Source of the DNA: QHWK01 sp035315685 | GTDB taxonomy: Bacteria; Acidobacteriota; Vicinamibacteria; Vicinamibacterales; CAVVIG01 | Assembly: GCA_035315685.1 (NCBI GenBank) | Contig: DATFXR010000030.1 | Coordinates: 1-12,619, forward strand | Reading direction: 5' to 3' | Length of the DNA: 12,619 bases | Shown: positions 6,298 through 12,619 of the stretch, piece by piece | Numbering within the stretch: the stretch's first letter is position 1 | Layout: each line of letters opens with the position of its first letter | Made by a program: the position numbers and the translations under genes | Notes under the pieces: generated by a model | What the model was told of the DNA's origin: nothing | Databases searched by the model: none | The model's input: only the letters and a program-made list of their open reading frames with translations

Positions 6298-7110
6298 GTG
6301 ACCGCCAAGCTGCCAAAGGACTTCACCCAGGGCACAGTCCTCCGCTGGAGGAAAACCAGCGGGCTCGTCCTCGCCGAGGTGGCCTACGACCCGGGCCAGC
6401 GCATCCACCGCGAGACCAATCAGCACGCGCGATTCGTGCTCGTCTTGAGCGGGTCGCTGACGGAGCAATGCGACGGGGACACTGTTACGCACCCTCCGTC
6501 GACGCTCCTGTTCCGGCGGGCCAGCGAACCACGATCGTACGCCGTCGCGACCCGTGGAGCGCGCTGCCTCGTCGTCGACATCGACGATGCGTGGCTGGGA
6601 CGGGCACGGCAGGAGGCGCCGTTGCTCAATCGATCGACGGCGTTCCGACGCGGGCTGCTGCTGCATCTGGCGCACCGTCTCTATGGCGAGTTCCGGCAGC
6701 GTGACGAGGTGTCGCGGCTGGCCGTCGAAAGCCTGACGCTTGGCGTCCTCGCAGAAGCGTCGCGCCGCGCCGAGTCGGCAGCGCAGCAGCGCGTGCCGGT
6801 CTGGCTGCTGCTCGCGATGGCGCTCATCGAAGAGCGCTTCCGTGAGCCGCTTCCGCTCGCTGCGGTCGCAAAAGCGGTCGGCGTGCATCCGGTTCACCTG
6901 GCGCGCACGTTCCGCCGCGTACATCAGACGACCGTCGCCGCGTACGTGAGACAGTTGCGCATCGACTTCGCGCGCAGCCAGCTGGTCGGCCCGGCGGGAC
7001 TGAGCGAGATTGCCTACGCCGCCGGCTTCTGCGATCAGAGCCACTTCTCGCGCTGCTTCAAGCGGCACACCGGACTGACGCCGGCGGAATACCGCGCCAA
7101 CCTGCGCTAA
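6298..7110 (+). CDS. AraC-family transcriptional regulator
   Basis: This 270-aa DNA-binding regulator carries the double helix-turn-helix of the AraC/XylS family at its C-terminus. The first HTH is around 191-212 (PLAAVAKAVGVHPVHLARTFRR). The second is in 235-267 and carries the family signature (IAYAAGF.DQSHFSR.FKRHTG.TPAEYR). The N-terminal ~140 residues look like a small beta-rich cupin-type sensor (PGQRIHRETNQHARFVLVLSGSL), so an effector is likely but cannot be named. The GTG at 6298 is taken as the start because MTAKLPKDF begins the recognisable sequence and a TATAAT lies just upstream. It is transcribed away from the lipoprotein gene, and the amino acid permease follows 65 bp downstream. 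Either neighbour, or the regulator itself, could be its target; the sequence does not decide. Confidence 0.92.
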   Translation: MTAKLPKDFTQGTVLRWRKTSGLVLAEVAYDPGQRIHRETNQHARFVLVLSGSLTEQCDGDTVTHPPSTLLFRRASEPRSYAVATRGARCLVVDIDDAWLGRARQEAPLLNRSTAFRRGLLLHLAHRLYGEFRQRDEVSRLAVESLTLGVLAEASRRAESAAQQRVPVWLLLAMALIEERFREPLPLAAVAKAVGVHPVHLARTFRRVHQTTVAAYVRQLRIDFARSQLVGPAGLSEIAYAAGFCDQSHFSRCFKRHTGLTPAEYRANLR

Positions 7111-7175
7111 GGCGATCCCACGAGGTTGCTGTTCGTGCAAGACCGGACACAGCTCGGCCGTGTACGGTCGGCGGC

Positions 7176-8660
7176 ATGTCGATCTTTGCCACGAAATCGA
7201 TCGAGCAGCTGAAAGCCGAGGCGTCCACCACCGGAGAGCACGCGCTCCGGCGCGTGCTCGGACCGATCAACCTCATCACGCTCGGCATCGGCGCGGTGAT
7301 CGGCACCGGGATCTTCGTGCTGAGCGGCACCACGGCAGCCGACAACGCGGGCCCGGCCATCGTGCTGTCCATGGTGTTCGCCGGGACTGCCGGTGCGCTG
7401 GCCGGCCTGTGCTACTCGGAGTTCGCGTCGACGGTTCCGATTGCCGGATCTGCGTATACCTACGGATACGCGACGCTCGGCGAGTTCGTGGCGTGGGTGA
7501 TCGGCTGGGATCTGATCCTCGAGTACGCGCTCGGTGCGGCTACCGTAGCCGTGGGATGGTCTGGAAACCTGACGAGCTTTCTGCACGACTTCGTCGGCGT
7601 CGATTTCCCCGCTCGCTTTTCGGCCGCGCCAGGCACCGTCATCGCCACGGCGGCGGGGCCGGTGACCGCGGTACTCAATCTGCCGGCGGTCATCATCACG
7701 GCGCTCGTCACCGTCCTGATCGTGATCGGCATCAAGGAATCGGCGACGGTCAACACCGCGATCGTGTTCATCAAGGTGGCCGTCGTGCTCATCGTCATCG
7801 TCGGCGGCGCGGCCTATGTCAACACCGCGAACTGGCATCCGTTCGTTCCGCCCAACACCGGAACCTTCGGAGAGTACGGATGGAGCGGTGTGCTGCGCGG
7901 CGGCGGCGTGATCTTCTTCGCCTACATCGGATTCGACGCGGTATCGGTGGCCGCGCAGGAGGCGAAGCATCCGCAGCGCGACATGCCGATCGGCATCCTC
8001 GGCTCGCTGTTGATCTGCACGCTGCTGTACATCCTCGTCTCCGGCGTGATGGTCGGACTGGTTCCATATCAGCAGATGAAGGGATCGCCGGCGCCGATGG
8101 TCGTGGCGATCCGGGCCGCCGAGCAGGCGTCGGGAGGAAACGCGCTTCTGCACCTGATGACGATGCTGGTGGAGCTTGGCGCGATCGCGGGCCTCAGCTC
8201 GGTGATGGTGGTGATGATGATGGCGCAGCCGCGGATTTTCTACGCGATGGCCAACGACGGTCTGCTGCCCGCGTTTGCGAAGAAGATTCACCCGAGGTTC
8301 CGCACGCCGCACGTCACCAGCCTGATCACCGGCGTAGCGGTCGCACTGGCGTCCGGCTTCACGCCGATCGGCGTCCTCGGTCAAATGGTGAGCATCGGCA
8401 CGCTCATGGCGTTCGTGATCGTCTCGATCGGCGTGATCTTCCTGCGCTATCAGCGCCCGGAGCTCGATCGGCCGTTCAAGGTCCCGTTCGTACCGGTCGT
8501 GCCGGTGCTGTCAGCCATCGTCAGTCTGGGACTGATGGCCAGTCTGCCGGCCGCCACGTGGATGCGGCTCGTCGTGTGGATGGCGCTCGGCGTCGTACTC
8601 TACTTCGCGTACGGCTACCGCCACAGCGAGGTGCGACGGGCCGGCGTGCTCGTTCACTGA
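7176..8660 (+). CDS. APC-superfamily amino acid permease
   Basis: This inner-membrane secondary transporter of 494 aa is of the amino acid-polyamine-organocation superfamily, closest in feel to the cationic amino acid transporter (CAT/YfnA-like) branch. The cytoplasmic N-terminus (FATKSIEQLKAEA...GEHALRRVLGPINL) precedes the first helix with the substrate-binding motif GIGAVIGTGIF at 37-47. Further hydrophobic helices follow across the whole length, including VIITALVTVLIVIGIKES and VIFFAYIGFDAVSVAAQEAKHPQRDMPIGI, the latter being the conserved FxxFIGFDxxxxxxEExxxPxRxxP block of the branch. A dozen or so membrane segments fit the family. The ATG at 7176 has only a weak purine-rich stretch upstream (GGTCGGCGGC). 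Substrate cannot be assigned from sequence alone. It lies downstream of the AraC gene in the same orientation, and its 3' end converges on the PLP enzyme. Confidence 0.93.
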   Translation: MSIFATKSIEQLKAEASTTGEHALRRVLGPINLITLGIGAVIGTGIFVLSGTTAADNAGPAIVLSMVFAGTAGALAGLCYSEFASTVPIAGSAYTYGYATLGEFVAWVIGWDLILEYALGAATVAVGWSGNLTSFLHDFVGVDFPARFSAAPGTVIATAAGPVTAVLNLPAVIITALVTVLIVIGIKESATVNTAIVFIKVAVVLIVIVGGAAYVNTANWHPFVPPNTGTFGEYGWSGVLRGGGVIFFAYIGFDAVSVAAQEAKHPQRDMPIGILGSLLICTLLYILVSGVMVGLVPYQQMKGSPAPMVVAIRAAEQASGGNALLHLMTMLVELGAIAGLSSVMVVMMMAQPRIFYAMANDGLLPAFAKKIHPRFRTPHVTSLITGVAVALASGFTPIGVLGQMVSIGTLMAFVIVSIGVIFLRYQRPELDRPFKVPFVPVVPVLSAIVSLGLMASLPAATWMRLVVWMALGVVLYFAYGYRHSEVRRAGVLVH

Positions 8661-8683
8661 CGGTGAATGCTCGGCTGAAGCCG
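8651..8683. terminator. Possible hairpins between convergent genes
   Basis: Two small stems lie where the permease and PLP-enzyme genes converge: TTCAC/GTGAA (8653-8657 with 8663-8667, extendable by one G-T and one C-G pair) and CGGC-TGAA-GCCG (8672-8683). Neither has a T tract, so termination is only suggested by position. Confidence 0.22.
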
Positions 8684-8712
8684 TCGCGCCATGTCGTGCT
8701 GACCAGTCGGCG

Positions 8713-9906
8713 TCAGACCTGCGCGCGTACGGGCGCGTGGCGCGCCACCGCTCCGGCCAGCCGGGTGATGTCGGAGGTGTCGTTGTAGACCTGCGCTGAC
8801 ACCCGCGCCCAGAGCCGGTCGCGCCGCGCGTGAACGTCTACTTCGATTCTGTCCTCGACGAGCAGCGCGAGACGGAGACGTTCCGCGTCTGCGACAGTCG
8901 TGCCGGCGCTCTCCGGCAGCGCCACCGTCGCCATCGACCCGACCATCGCGCGCGGGATCTCAAACGATGTCTGCCAGCGATCGGCCAGCAGATGCGCCGC
9001 GTCCCACGCGAGACCGTGCATGTAGGCGACGCAGGCCTCGAACCCCCACTCCTGCAGCAGCGCGATGCCTTCCGGCGCCGCCAGATAACTGGTCGGATCG
9101 CTGGTCGCGGTGTGATCGAATTCTTCGAGAAAGCCCTGGTCGTAGCCCCACGACACGACTGGCGCGCGCAGCATCGACTGACGCTCTGGCGCCGCCCACA
9201 GGATGCCGCAGGCGCGAGGCGCGTAGGCCCACTTGTGGAGGTTCGCGGCGTACCAATCCACGCCGAGCGCCGGGATGTCGATCGGCCGCGATCCCGGCGC
9301 ATGCGCGCCGTCGACGAGAACGGGCACGCCGCGCGCCCGGCATTCGGCGGCGATCGCCGCGACCGGCAGCACCAGCGCTGTCCGGGCGGTCACGTGGTCC
9401 ACGACCACCAGCCGTGTGTGCGGCGTGAGCGCGCGGACGATCGGTTCGATCACCGCGTCTGCGTCGCGAATCGGGTGTTCGATGCCCACGGTGCGCAGCG
9501 TCGCGCCGCCCCGTTCGCAGTAATGGTGCGCGGCCAGCGCCACGGCGCCGTATCCGAGGTCGGTGATGACGACCTCGTCGCCAGAACGGAGCGGCAGCGA
9601 TCCGAGCACCGCGTTGATGCCGGTCGTGACGTTGGGGACGAACACGAGATCGCCGCTGTTGGCTCCGAGGAACGCCGCGACCGGTGCGATCGCCTCGCGC
9701 ATCCGCGTGCTCGTGCGCCACGGCATCGGATGCGACCCGTTCAGTTCCCGTAACATGAAGCGGGACGGCTGGCGCTCCATTTCGTCACGAAGCGCCTGCT
9801 GGCGTTCGAGGACGCGCCGCGGCGGTGCGCCCACGGTGCCGTGATTCAGATAGGCCCACTCGGGATCGAGCAGCCAGTGATCGAGCATCGCGCGGCCAAA
9901 GGTCAT
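8713..9906 (-). CDS. PLP-dependent class V aminotransferase-fold enzyme (isopenicillin N epimerase-like)
   Basis: This fold-type I PLP enzyme resembles the isopenicillin N epimerase/cysteine desulfurase-like branch of class V aminotransferases. Seen: the N-terminal WLLDPEWAYLNHGTVGAPPRRVL block typical of epimerase-like proteins, VPNVTTGINAVL (cofactor phosphate region), the PLP-ring aspartate Asp199 in LVDGAHAPG, and the Schiff-base lysine Lys225 in NLHKWAYAPRACG. The length of 397 aa is normal. The start at 9906 (MTFGRAMLDHWLLDP) is preferred on family resemblance. An in-frame ATG at 9948 would add 14 atypical residues (MARLRAVCRSQNAL). Neither has a clear Shine-Dalgarno. There is no beta-lactam gene nearby, so epimerization of isopenicillin N is unlikely; these homologues usually have unknown amino-acid substrates. 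It follows the ATPase-SPOR gene on the same strand. Confidence 0.9.
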   Translation of the reverse strand: MTFGRAMLDHWLLDPEWAYLNHGTVGAPPRRVLERQQALRDEMERQPSRFMLRELNGSHPMPWRTSTRMREAIAPVAAFLGANSGDLVFVPNVTTGINAVLGSLPLRSGDEVVITDLGYGAVALAAHHYCERGGATLRTVGIEHPIRDADAVIEPIVRALTPHTRLVVVDHVTARTALVLPVAAIAAECRARGVPVLVDGAHAPGSRPIDIPALGVDWYAANLHKWAYAPRACGILWAAPERQSMLRAPVVSWGYDQGFLEEFDHTATSDPTSYLAAPEGIALLQEWGFEACVAYMHGLAWDAAHLLADRWQTSFEIPRAMVGSMATVALPESAGTTVADAERLRLALLVEDRIEVDVHARRDRLWARVSAQVYNDTSDITRLAGAVARHAPVRAQV

Positions 9907-9990
9907 CAGGGCATTCTGCGATCGGCACACGGCGCGAAGCCGGGCCATTGAGTCATTGGTCTGGAAGCCGCAACGCGTAGCCGTGCGAGT

Positions 9991-11565
9991 TCACCGCTCA
10001 GCGGGCGTGACGTGCGTGCCCGTGAATCCGGCGCGCTCGAGCCGCTGCTGCGCCGCGCGCGCCTGTTCGGCGGAGGCGTAGGGACCGGCAAGGACCTGCT
10101 GCCACCCGCCGGTGCTGCGCTGACGCACCGGTTCGGGCAATGCCGCGATCGCGTTCGCGACATCGGTCGCGCGCGCTGCCGTGCGAAACGACGCGACGAC
10201 GATCTCGAACCGCTCGCCACCCGGTTCGGAAGCGGGCGTGGATACACCGGCGCCGGCCGTCGGGTGAGGTGGCGACGCGGGCGGCGCTGCCGGTGCCGGC
10301 GTCGCGGATGTCGCCGGCGGTGTCGCCGCGGGCGTTGGCGCCCCCGGCACGGATGGCGGTGCCTCGCGCGACGGAGTGGCGGCATCCGGAACAGCCTGCG
10401 GTCGCGGCGCGGGCTGAGGTGGCAGCGCCTGCGCACTTGGAGTGTTACCGCCGCCGGCACGCCGGCTGATTTCGCGCACACTGAACCATGCCACCACGGC
10501 CGCGATCACGAGCGACGCAGCCACGACGCCGTACCGCCGCGCGACCGAAGGGGCGGCCGAGACCTCCTCGCTCTCCGCGGCGGTTTCGACCGGCCCGAGA
10601 TCCGGCCACACCGACGCCGTCGCTGCGGCCGACGCCGTGTCAGTCGTCAGACCCAGTGCGTGTGCGGCTTCGTTGATCAGCGGCGCATCCACCGAGCGCA
10701 GCTGCCTGGAGTAGGCCGCCTCCAGCGCCCGATCGCAGAGCAGGTTCACGACCCGCGGGATGCCGCACGAGATCCGGCCCACCGCGGCCACGGCGTCCGG
10801 CGTGAAGCTCGAGTCCGGCGCCGCGCCGTCCCACTCGGCGAGCTCGCGCTGCAGCTCGCGCGCACCTGGAAAATTCGACGGCAGCGGACGTTCACGTGCG
10901 ACGCCCATCCGATGCTGGATGTAGCGCGACAGCTCGGCCGGGCGCAATGGATCGAGGCGCACGAACCGGGACATGCGCTGGTGCAGTTGCTGCAGCTCCG
11001 GCCGCGACAACAGTCGATCGAGATCGGTTTGCCCGACGAGGATGATCTGCAGCAGCGTGCCGCCCTCGTCCTGAATGTTCGCCACCAGCCGGATCTGCTC
11101 GAGCACCTCGGGCTGCATGTGCTGCGCTTCGTCCACGATCACCGCCGCATGCGCATGTATCGGCGTCAGCGTCGCGAGGAATTCCTGCAGCGCATGCACG
11201 AGATCGTGCCGGCTGGTCGGCGTCATCGCGGTGCGGTCCCTCGACACGACACCGAAGTCCTCGAGCATCCGCTTCAGCAGATCGTCGCAGGACAGGTGGG
11301 GGTCGTTGATGATCGACACGAACGTCGTGCGGCCGCTCTGCTCCACGACCGTCCGGCAGAGCAGCGTCTTGCCGGTGCCAATCTCGCCGGTGACGACGAT
11401 GAGCGGCTCGCGGCGCTCGAGGGCATAGGTGATCTGCTCGAGCGCCCCGGCGTGCGACGCGCTCTGGAAGCGAAAGCGCGTGTCGGGTGCGAGGCTGAAC
11501 GGCGGCCGGTGGAAGCCGAAGAAGTCTTCGTAGAAGGCCGGGCCGCGCCCCGAGTCGTGAGTCAC
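9991..11565 (-). CDS. ExeA/GspA-type AAA ATPase fused to a transmembrane helix and a SPOR domain
   Basis: This protein of 524 aa has three visible parts. First is a cytoplasmic ATPase of the ExeA/GspA (TniB-like) AAA group, beginning FYEDFFGFHRPPFSLAPD, with Walker A GEIGTGKT at 60-67, Walker B VIVDEAQ at 142-148 and a LVGQTDL segment near 176-182. Second is one membrane helix at about 343-362 (VVAASLVIAAVVAWFSV), followed by a long Pro/Ala-rich linker. Third is a C-terminal SPOR domain at about 448-522 (FEIVVASF... through QVLAGPYASAEQARAAQQRLERAGF), which in other proteins binds denuded peptidoglycan glycan. Predicted topology is N-in with SPOR in the periplasm, so it would couple ATP hydrolysis to cell wall remodelling or secretion assembly (inference). 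The GTG at 11565 is chosen because upstream in-frame translation is low-complexity antisense of the membrane protein gene. No Shine-Dalgarno is visible, but TACAAT lies close upstream. Confidence 0.88.
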   Translation of the reverse strand: MTHDSGRGPAFYEDFFGFHRPPFSLAPDTRFRFQSASHAGALEQITYALERREPLIVVTGEIGTGKTLLCRTVVEQSGRTTFVSIINDPHLSCDDLLKRMLEDFGVVSRDRTAMTPTSRHDLVHALQEFLATLTPIHAHAAVIVDEAQHMQPEVLEQIRLVANIQDEGGTLLQIILVGQTDLDRLLSRPELQQLHQRMSRFVRLDPLRPAELSRYIQHRMGVARERPLPSNFPGARELQRELAEWDGAAPDSSFTPDAVAAVGRISCGIPRVVNLLCDRALEAAYSRQLRSVDAPLINEAAHALGLTTDTASAAATASVWPDLGPVETAAESEEVSAAPSVARRYGVVAASLVIAAVVAWFSVREISRRAGGGNTPSAQALPPQPAPRPQAVPDAATPSREAPPSVPGAPTPAATPPATSATPAPAAPPASPPHPTAGAGVSTPASEPGGERFEIVVASFRTAARATDVANAIAALPEPVRQRSTGGWQQVLAGPYASAEQARAAQQRLERAGFTGTHVTPAER

Positions 11566-11630
11566 GACGCGATTGTAATCAACGCCGGCCTCAGCGACGA
11601 GAAGCGAAACTGAGCCGTGTGCAATCCGGG

Positions 11631-12074
11631 TTAGCGACCGGCGACGTACGGGATCAGGCTCAGTCGAAACGCCAGCAGTTGAAGCGCGGCGAAGGCGACG
11701 ACGACCGCGGCCGCGGTGATCGGCCGCGTCGCCGTTCTCCATCGCGCGCTTGCAACCAGGCCGAGCAGCGAGCCAACGCCCGCGATCAGCGTCATCGCGA
11801 TTTCCGCCGGCGTGAAGTGGCCGGTGACGATCCGCGCCCATCCCAGCAGGAACAACCAGATGAAGACCATGATGGCCAGCCAGAAGAGCAGGCACGGCAA
11901 CGCCGCCCATTTGGCGACCTCCTTCCGCTGGAATCCGGTCACGATCGGAAACCACAGCGGCAGCGTCTGCACTTCGTGCCGCAGCGATCCCGGCGGCACA
12001 CTCACGGCGCCGACGACGTAGAGCGCGATCAGGACGGCGAGCGACCCCGCGGCGACGACTTTCCCGTGGCTCAC
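11631..12074 (-). CDS. Small four-helix membrane protein of unknown function
   Basis: This 147-aa protein has four predicted membrane segments: about 6-25 (VAAGSLAVLIALYVVGAVSV), 56-78 (ALPCLLFWLAIMVFIWLFLLGW), 88-107 (EIAMTLIAGVGSLLGLVASA) and 117-137 (ITAAAVVVAFAALQLLAF). Between the first two is a ~30-residue hydrophilic loop (PPGSLRHEVQTLPLWFPIVTGFQRKEV). I recognise no family. The start is a GTG at 12074 without a clear Shine-Dalgarno; the same frame is closed by a stop a short way upstream, which supports a start close by. It lies 65 bp before the ATPase-SPOR gene on the same strand, so the two may be co-transcribed, and it is divergent from the Tat-VOC gene. Confidence 0.75.
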   Translation of the reverse strand: MSHGKVVAAGSLAVLIALYVVGAVSVPPGSLRHEVQTLPLWFPIVTGFQRKEVAKWAALPCLLFWLAIMVFIWLFLLGWARIVTGHFTPAEIAMTLIAGVGSLLGLVASARWRTATRPITAAAVVVAFAALQLLAFRLSLIPYVAGR

Positions 12075-12158
12075 GAGAGCCGTAGACGCACCGGCCTGGT
12101 CGATGGTTCACTCGCACGCCCGACGTGGTGAGTCGCGTCGCCAGCCAGACGGGTCAGC

Positions 12159-12188
12159 TTGCCAAGCATTCGTAGTCGGTCGCATACT
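12159..12188 (+). promoter_or_regulatory. Candidate sigma70-type promoter for the Tat-VOC gene
   Basis: TTGCCA at 12159-12164 (5 of 6 to TTGACA) and CATACT at 12183-12188 (4 of 6 to TATAAT) are separated by 18 bp, placing a start about 30 bp before the ATG. It lies in the 152-bp divergent gap. Moderate match only. Confidence 0.33.
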
Positions 12189-12226
12189 CTGAGGTCCATT
12201 TCATTGCCGATTTCACAGGAGCCTTC

Positions 12227-12619
12227 ATGAGCGTCGACCTTGGCAAGCTGTTCGCCGACTTCGATCGCGGCCGAATCTCTCGCCGCCGTCTGCTGCAAGC
12301 TCTGGGCACTGCCGTCGCCCTCCGCCCGGCGGCGGCGTTCGCGCAGGGTCAGTGCGGCGGCGCCCGCGCCGGCACGCCCGAGTGCGATCCGACTCCCGCG
12401 AAGCTGCCATTCGAGCCGACCGGATGGAAGACGGTGCTGCTCGACCATCTCTCGTGTCAGACCATCGACTACTCGAAGGAGGCGGCCTACTACGCCGCGC
12501 TCATGAACTGGAAGATCAGGAGCGACGACGGCAAGCAGGCGGTGCTCGACATCGGCGACTGGGGCGGCCTCGTGATTCGCGGTGGCTATCAGCCGCCGCC
12601 GGCACCGCCGCAGGCCGAG
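12227..12619 (+). CDS. Tat-signal VOC (glyoxalase-like) family protein, 3'-truncated
   Basis: The first 131 residues are visible; the frame is open to the window end. The ATG at 12227 is well supported by AGGAG at 12217-12221 with a 5-nt spacer. The N-terminus carries a Tat-type twin-arginine signal, ISRRRLLQALG at 17-27, followed by a modest hydrophobic stretch and a likely cleavage after AFA at 37-39, so the product should be exported folded. From residue ~67 the sequence resembles the first beta-alpha-beta module of vicinal-oxygen-chelate proteins (VLLDHLSCQTIDYSKEAAYYAAL, then WKIRSDDGKQAVLDIG). His74 sits where the family's first metal ligand usually lies. Substrate is unknown. It diverges from the small membrane protein gene across 152 bp. 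Confidence 0.8.
   Translation, partial: MSVDLGKLFADFDRGRISRRRLLQALGTAVALRPAAAFAQGQCGGARAGTPECDPTPAKLPFEPTGWKTVLLDHLSCQTIDYSKEAAYYAALMNWKIRSDDGKQAVLDIGDWGGLVIRGGYQPPPAPPQAE

Noticed and set aside
6217..7140. Upstream extension of the lipoprotein frame to 7140
   Set aside because: It is antisense to the AraC gene; the lipoprotein signal and strong ribosome binding site fix the start at 6216.
7107..8384. Minus-strand frame of 425 codons rich in His, Asp and Arg, opposite the permease
   Set aside because: The His/Asp/Arg runs are the antisense of hydrophobic codons for Ile, Val and Ala in membrane helices; no real gene.
11566..12117. Upstream extension of the ATPase-SPOR frame to 12117
   Set aside because: The added ~184 residues overlap the membrane protein gene in another frame and are Arg-rich without domains; family similarity starts at FYEDFFGF just after the GTG at 11565.
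12071..12448. Minus-strand frame of 125 codons opposite the Tat-VOC start
   Set aside because: It opposes a gene with a clear Shine-Dalgarno, Tat signal and VOC-like fold; its translation has no recognisable features.

Overview
The window is high-GC DNA (roughly two-thirds G+C by eye) with densely packed bacterial genes on both strands. The gene mix suggests a soil-type, Gram-negative, high-GC bacterium, most like Acidobacteriota (Vicinamibacteria-like) assemblies. That mix is a three-subunit molybdenum hydroxylase, an ExeA-type ATPase fused to SPOR, a BIG2/carboxypeptidase-regulatory lipoprotein, a Tat-signal VOC protein and a GxxExxY nuclease. The taxonomic guess is inference from gene content; there is no rRNA marker.

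Positions 1-3889 hold a xanthine dehydrogenase-family operon on the + strand: a molybdopterin subunit cut by the left edge, a [2Fe-2S] subunit overlapping it by 16 bp, and an FAD subunit. Between the last two sits a lower-GC cassette of about 550 bp (2513-3061). It carries one intact GxxExxY/PD-(D/E)XK nuclease-like gene and is bounded by inverted arrays of degenerate 9-bp repeats. It looks like a small mobile or domesticated element that landed in the operon and supplied the last ~30 codons of the [2Fe-2S] gene.

Positions 3925-5187 (+) encode a glycosyltransferase that carries the hallmark motifs of eukaryotic ALG1 (GT33) almost intact. Convergent to it, 6216-5193 (-) is a lipoprotein gene that is complete except for one extra base causing a frameshift. 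An AraC-family regulator (6298-7110, +) diverges from it and is followed by an APC-family amino acid permease (7176-8660, +).

Positions 8713-12074 (-) hold three genes, in transcription order: a small four-helix membrane protein, an AAA ATPase-TM-SPOR fusion, and a PLP enzyme of the isopenicillin-N-epimerase/class V aminotransferase type. The right edge (12227 onward, +) starts a Tat-signal VOC/glyoxalase-like protein that is cut by the window end.

No gene-free stretch exceeds about 155 bp. I saw no tRNA, rRNA, CRISPR array, transposase or integrase. The most interesting items are the nuclease cassette with 9-bp repeat ends inside the operon, the ALG1-like glycosyltransferase, the frameshifted lipoprotein and the ATPase-SPOR fusion.
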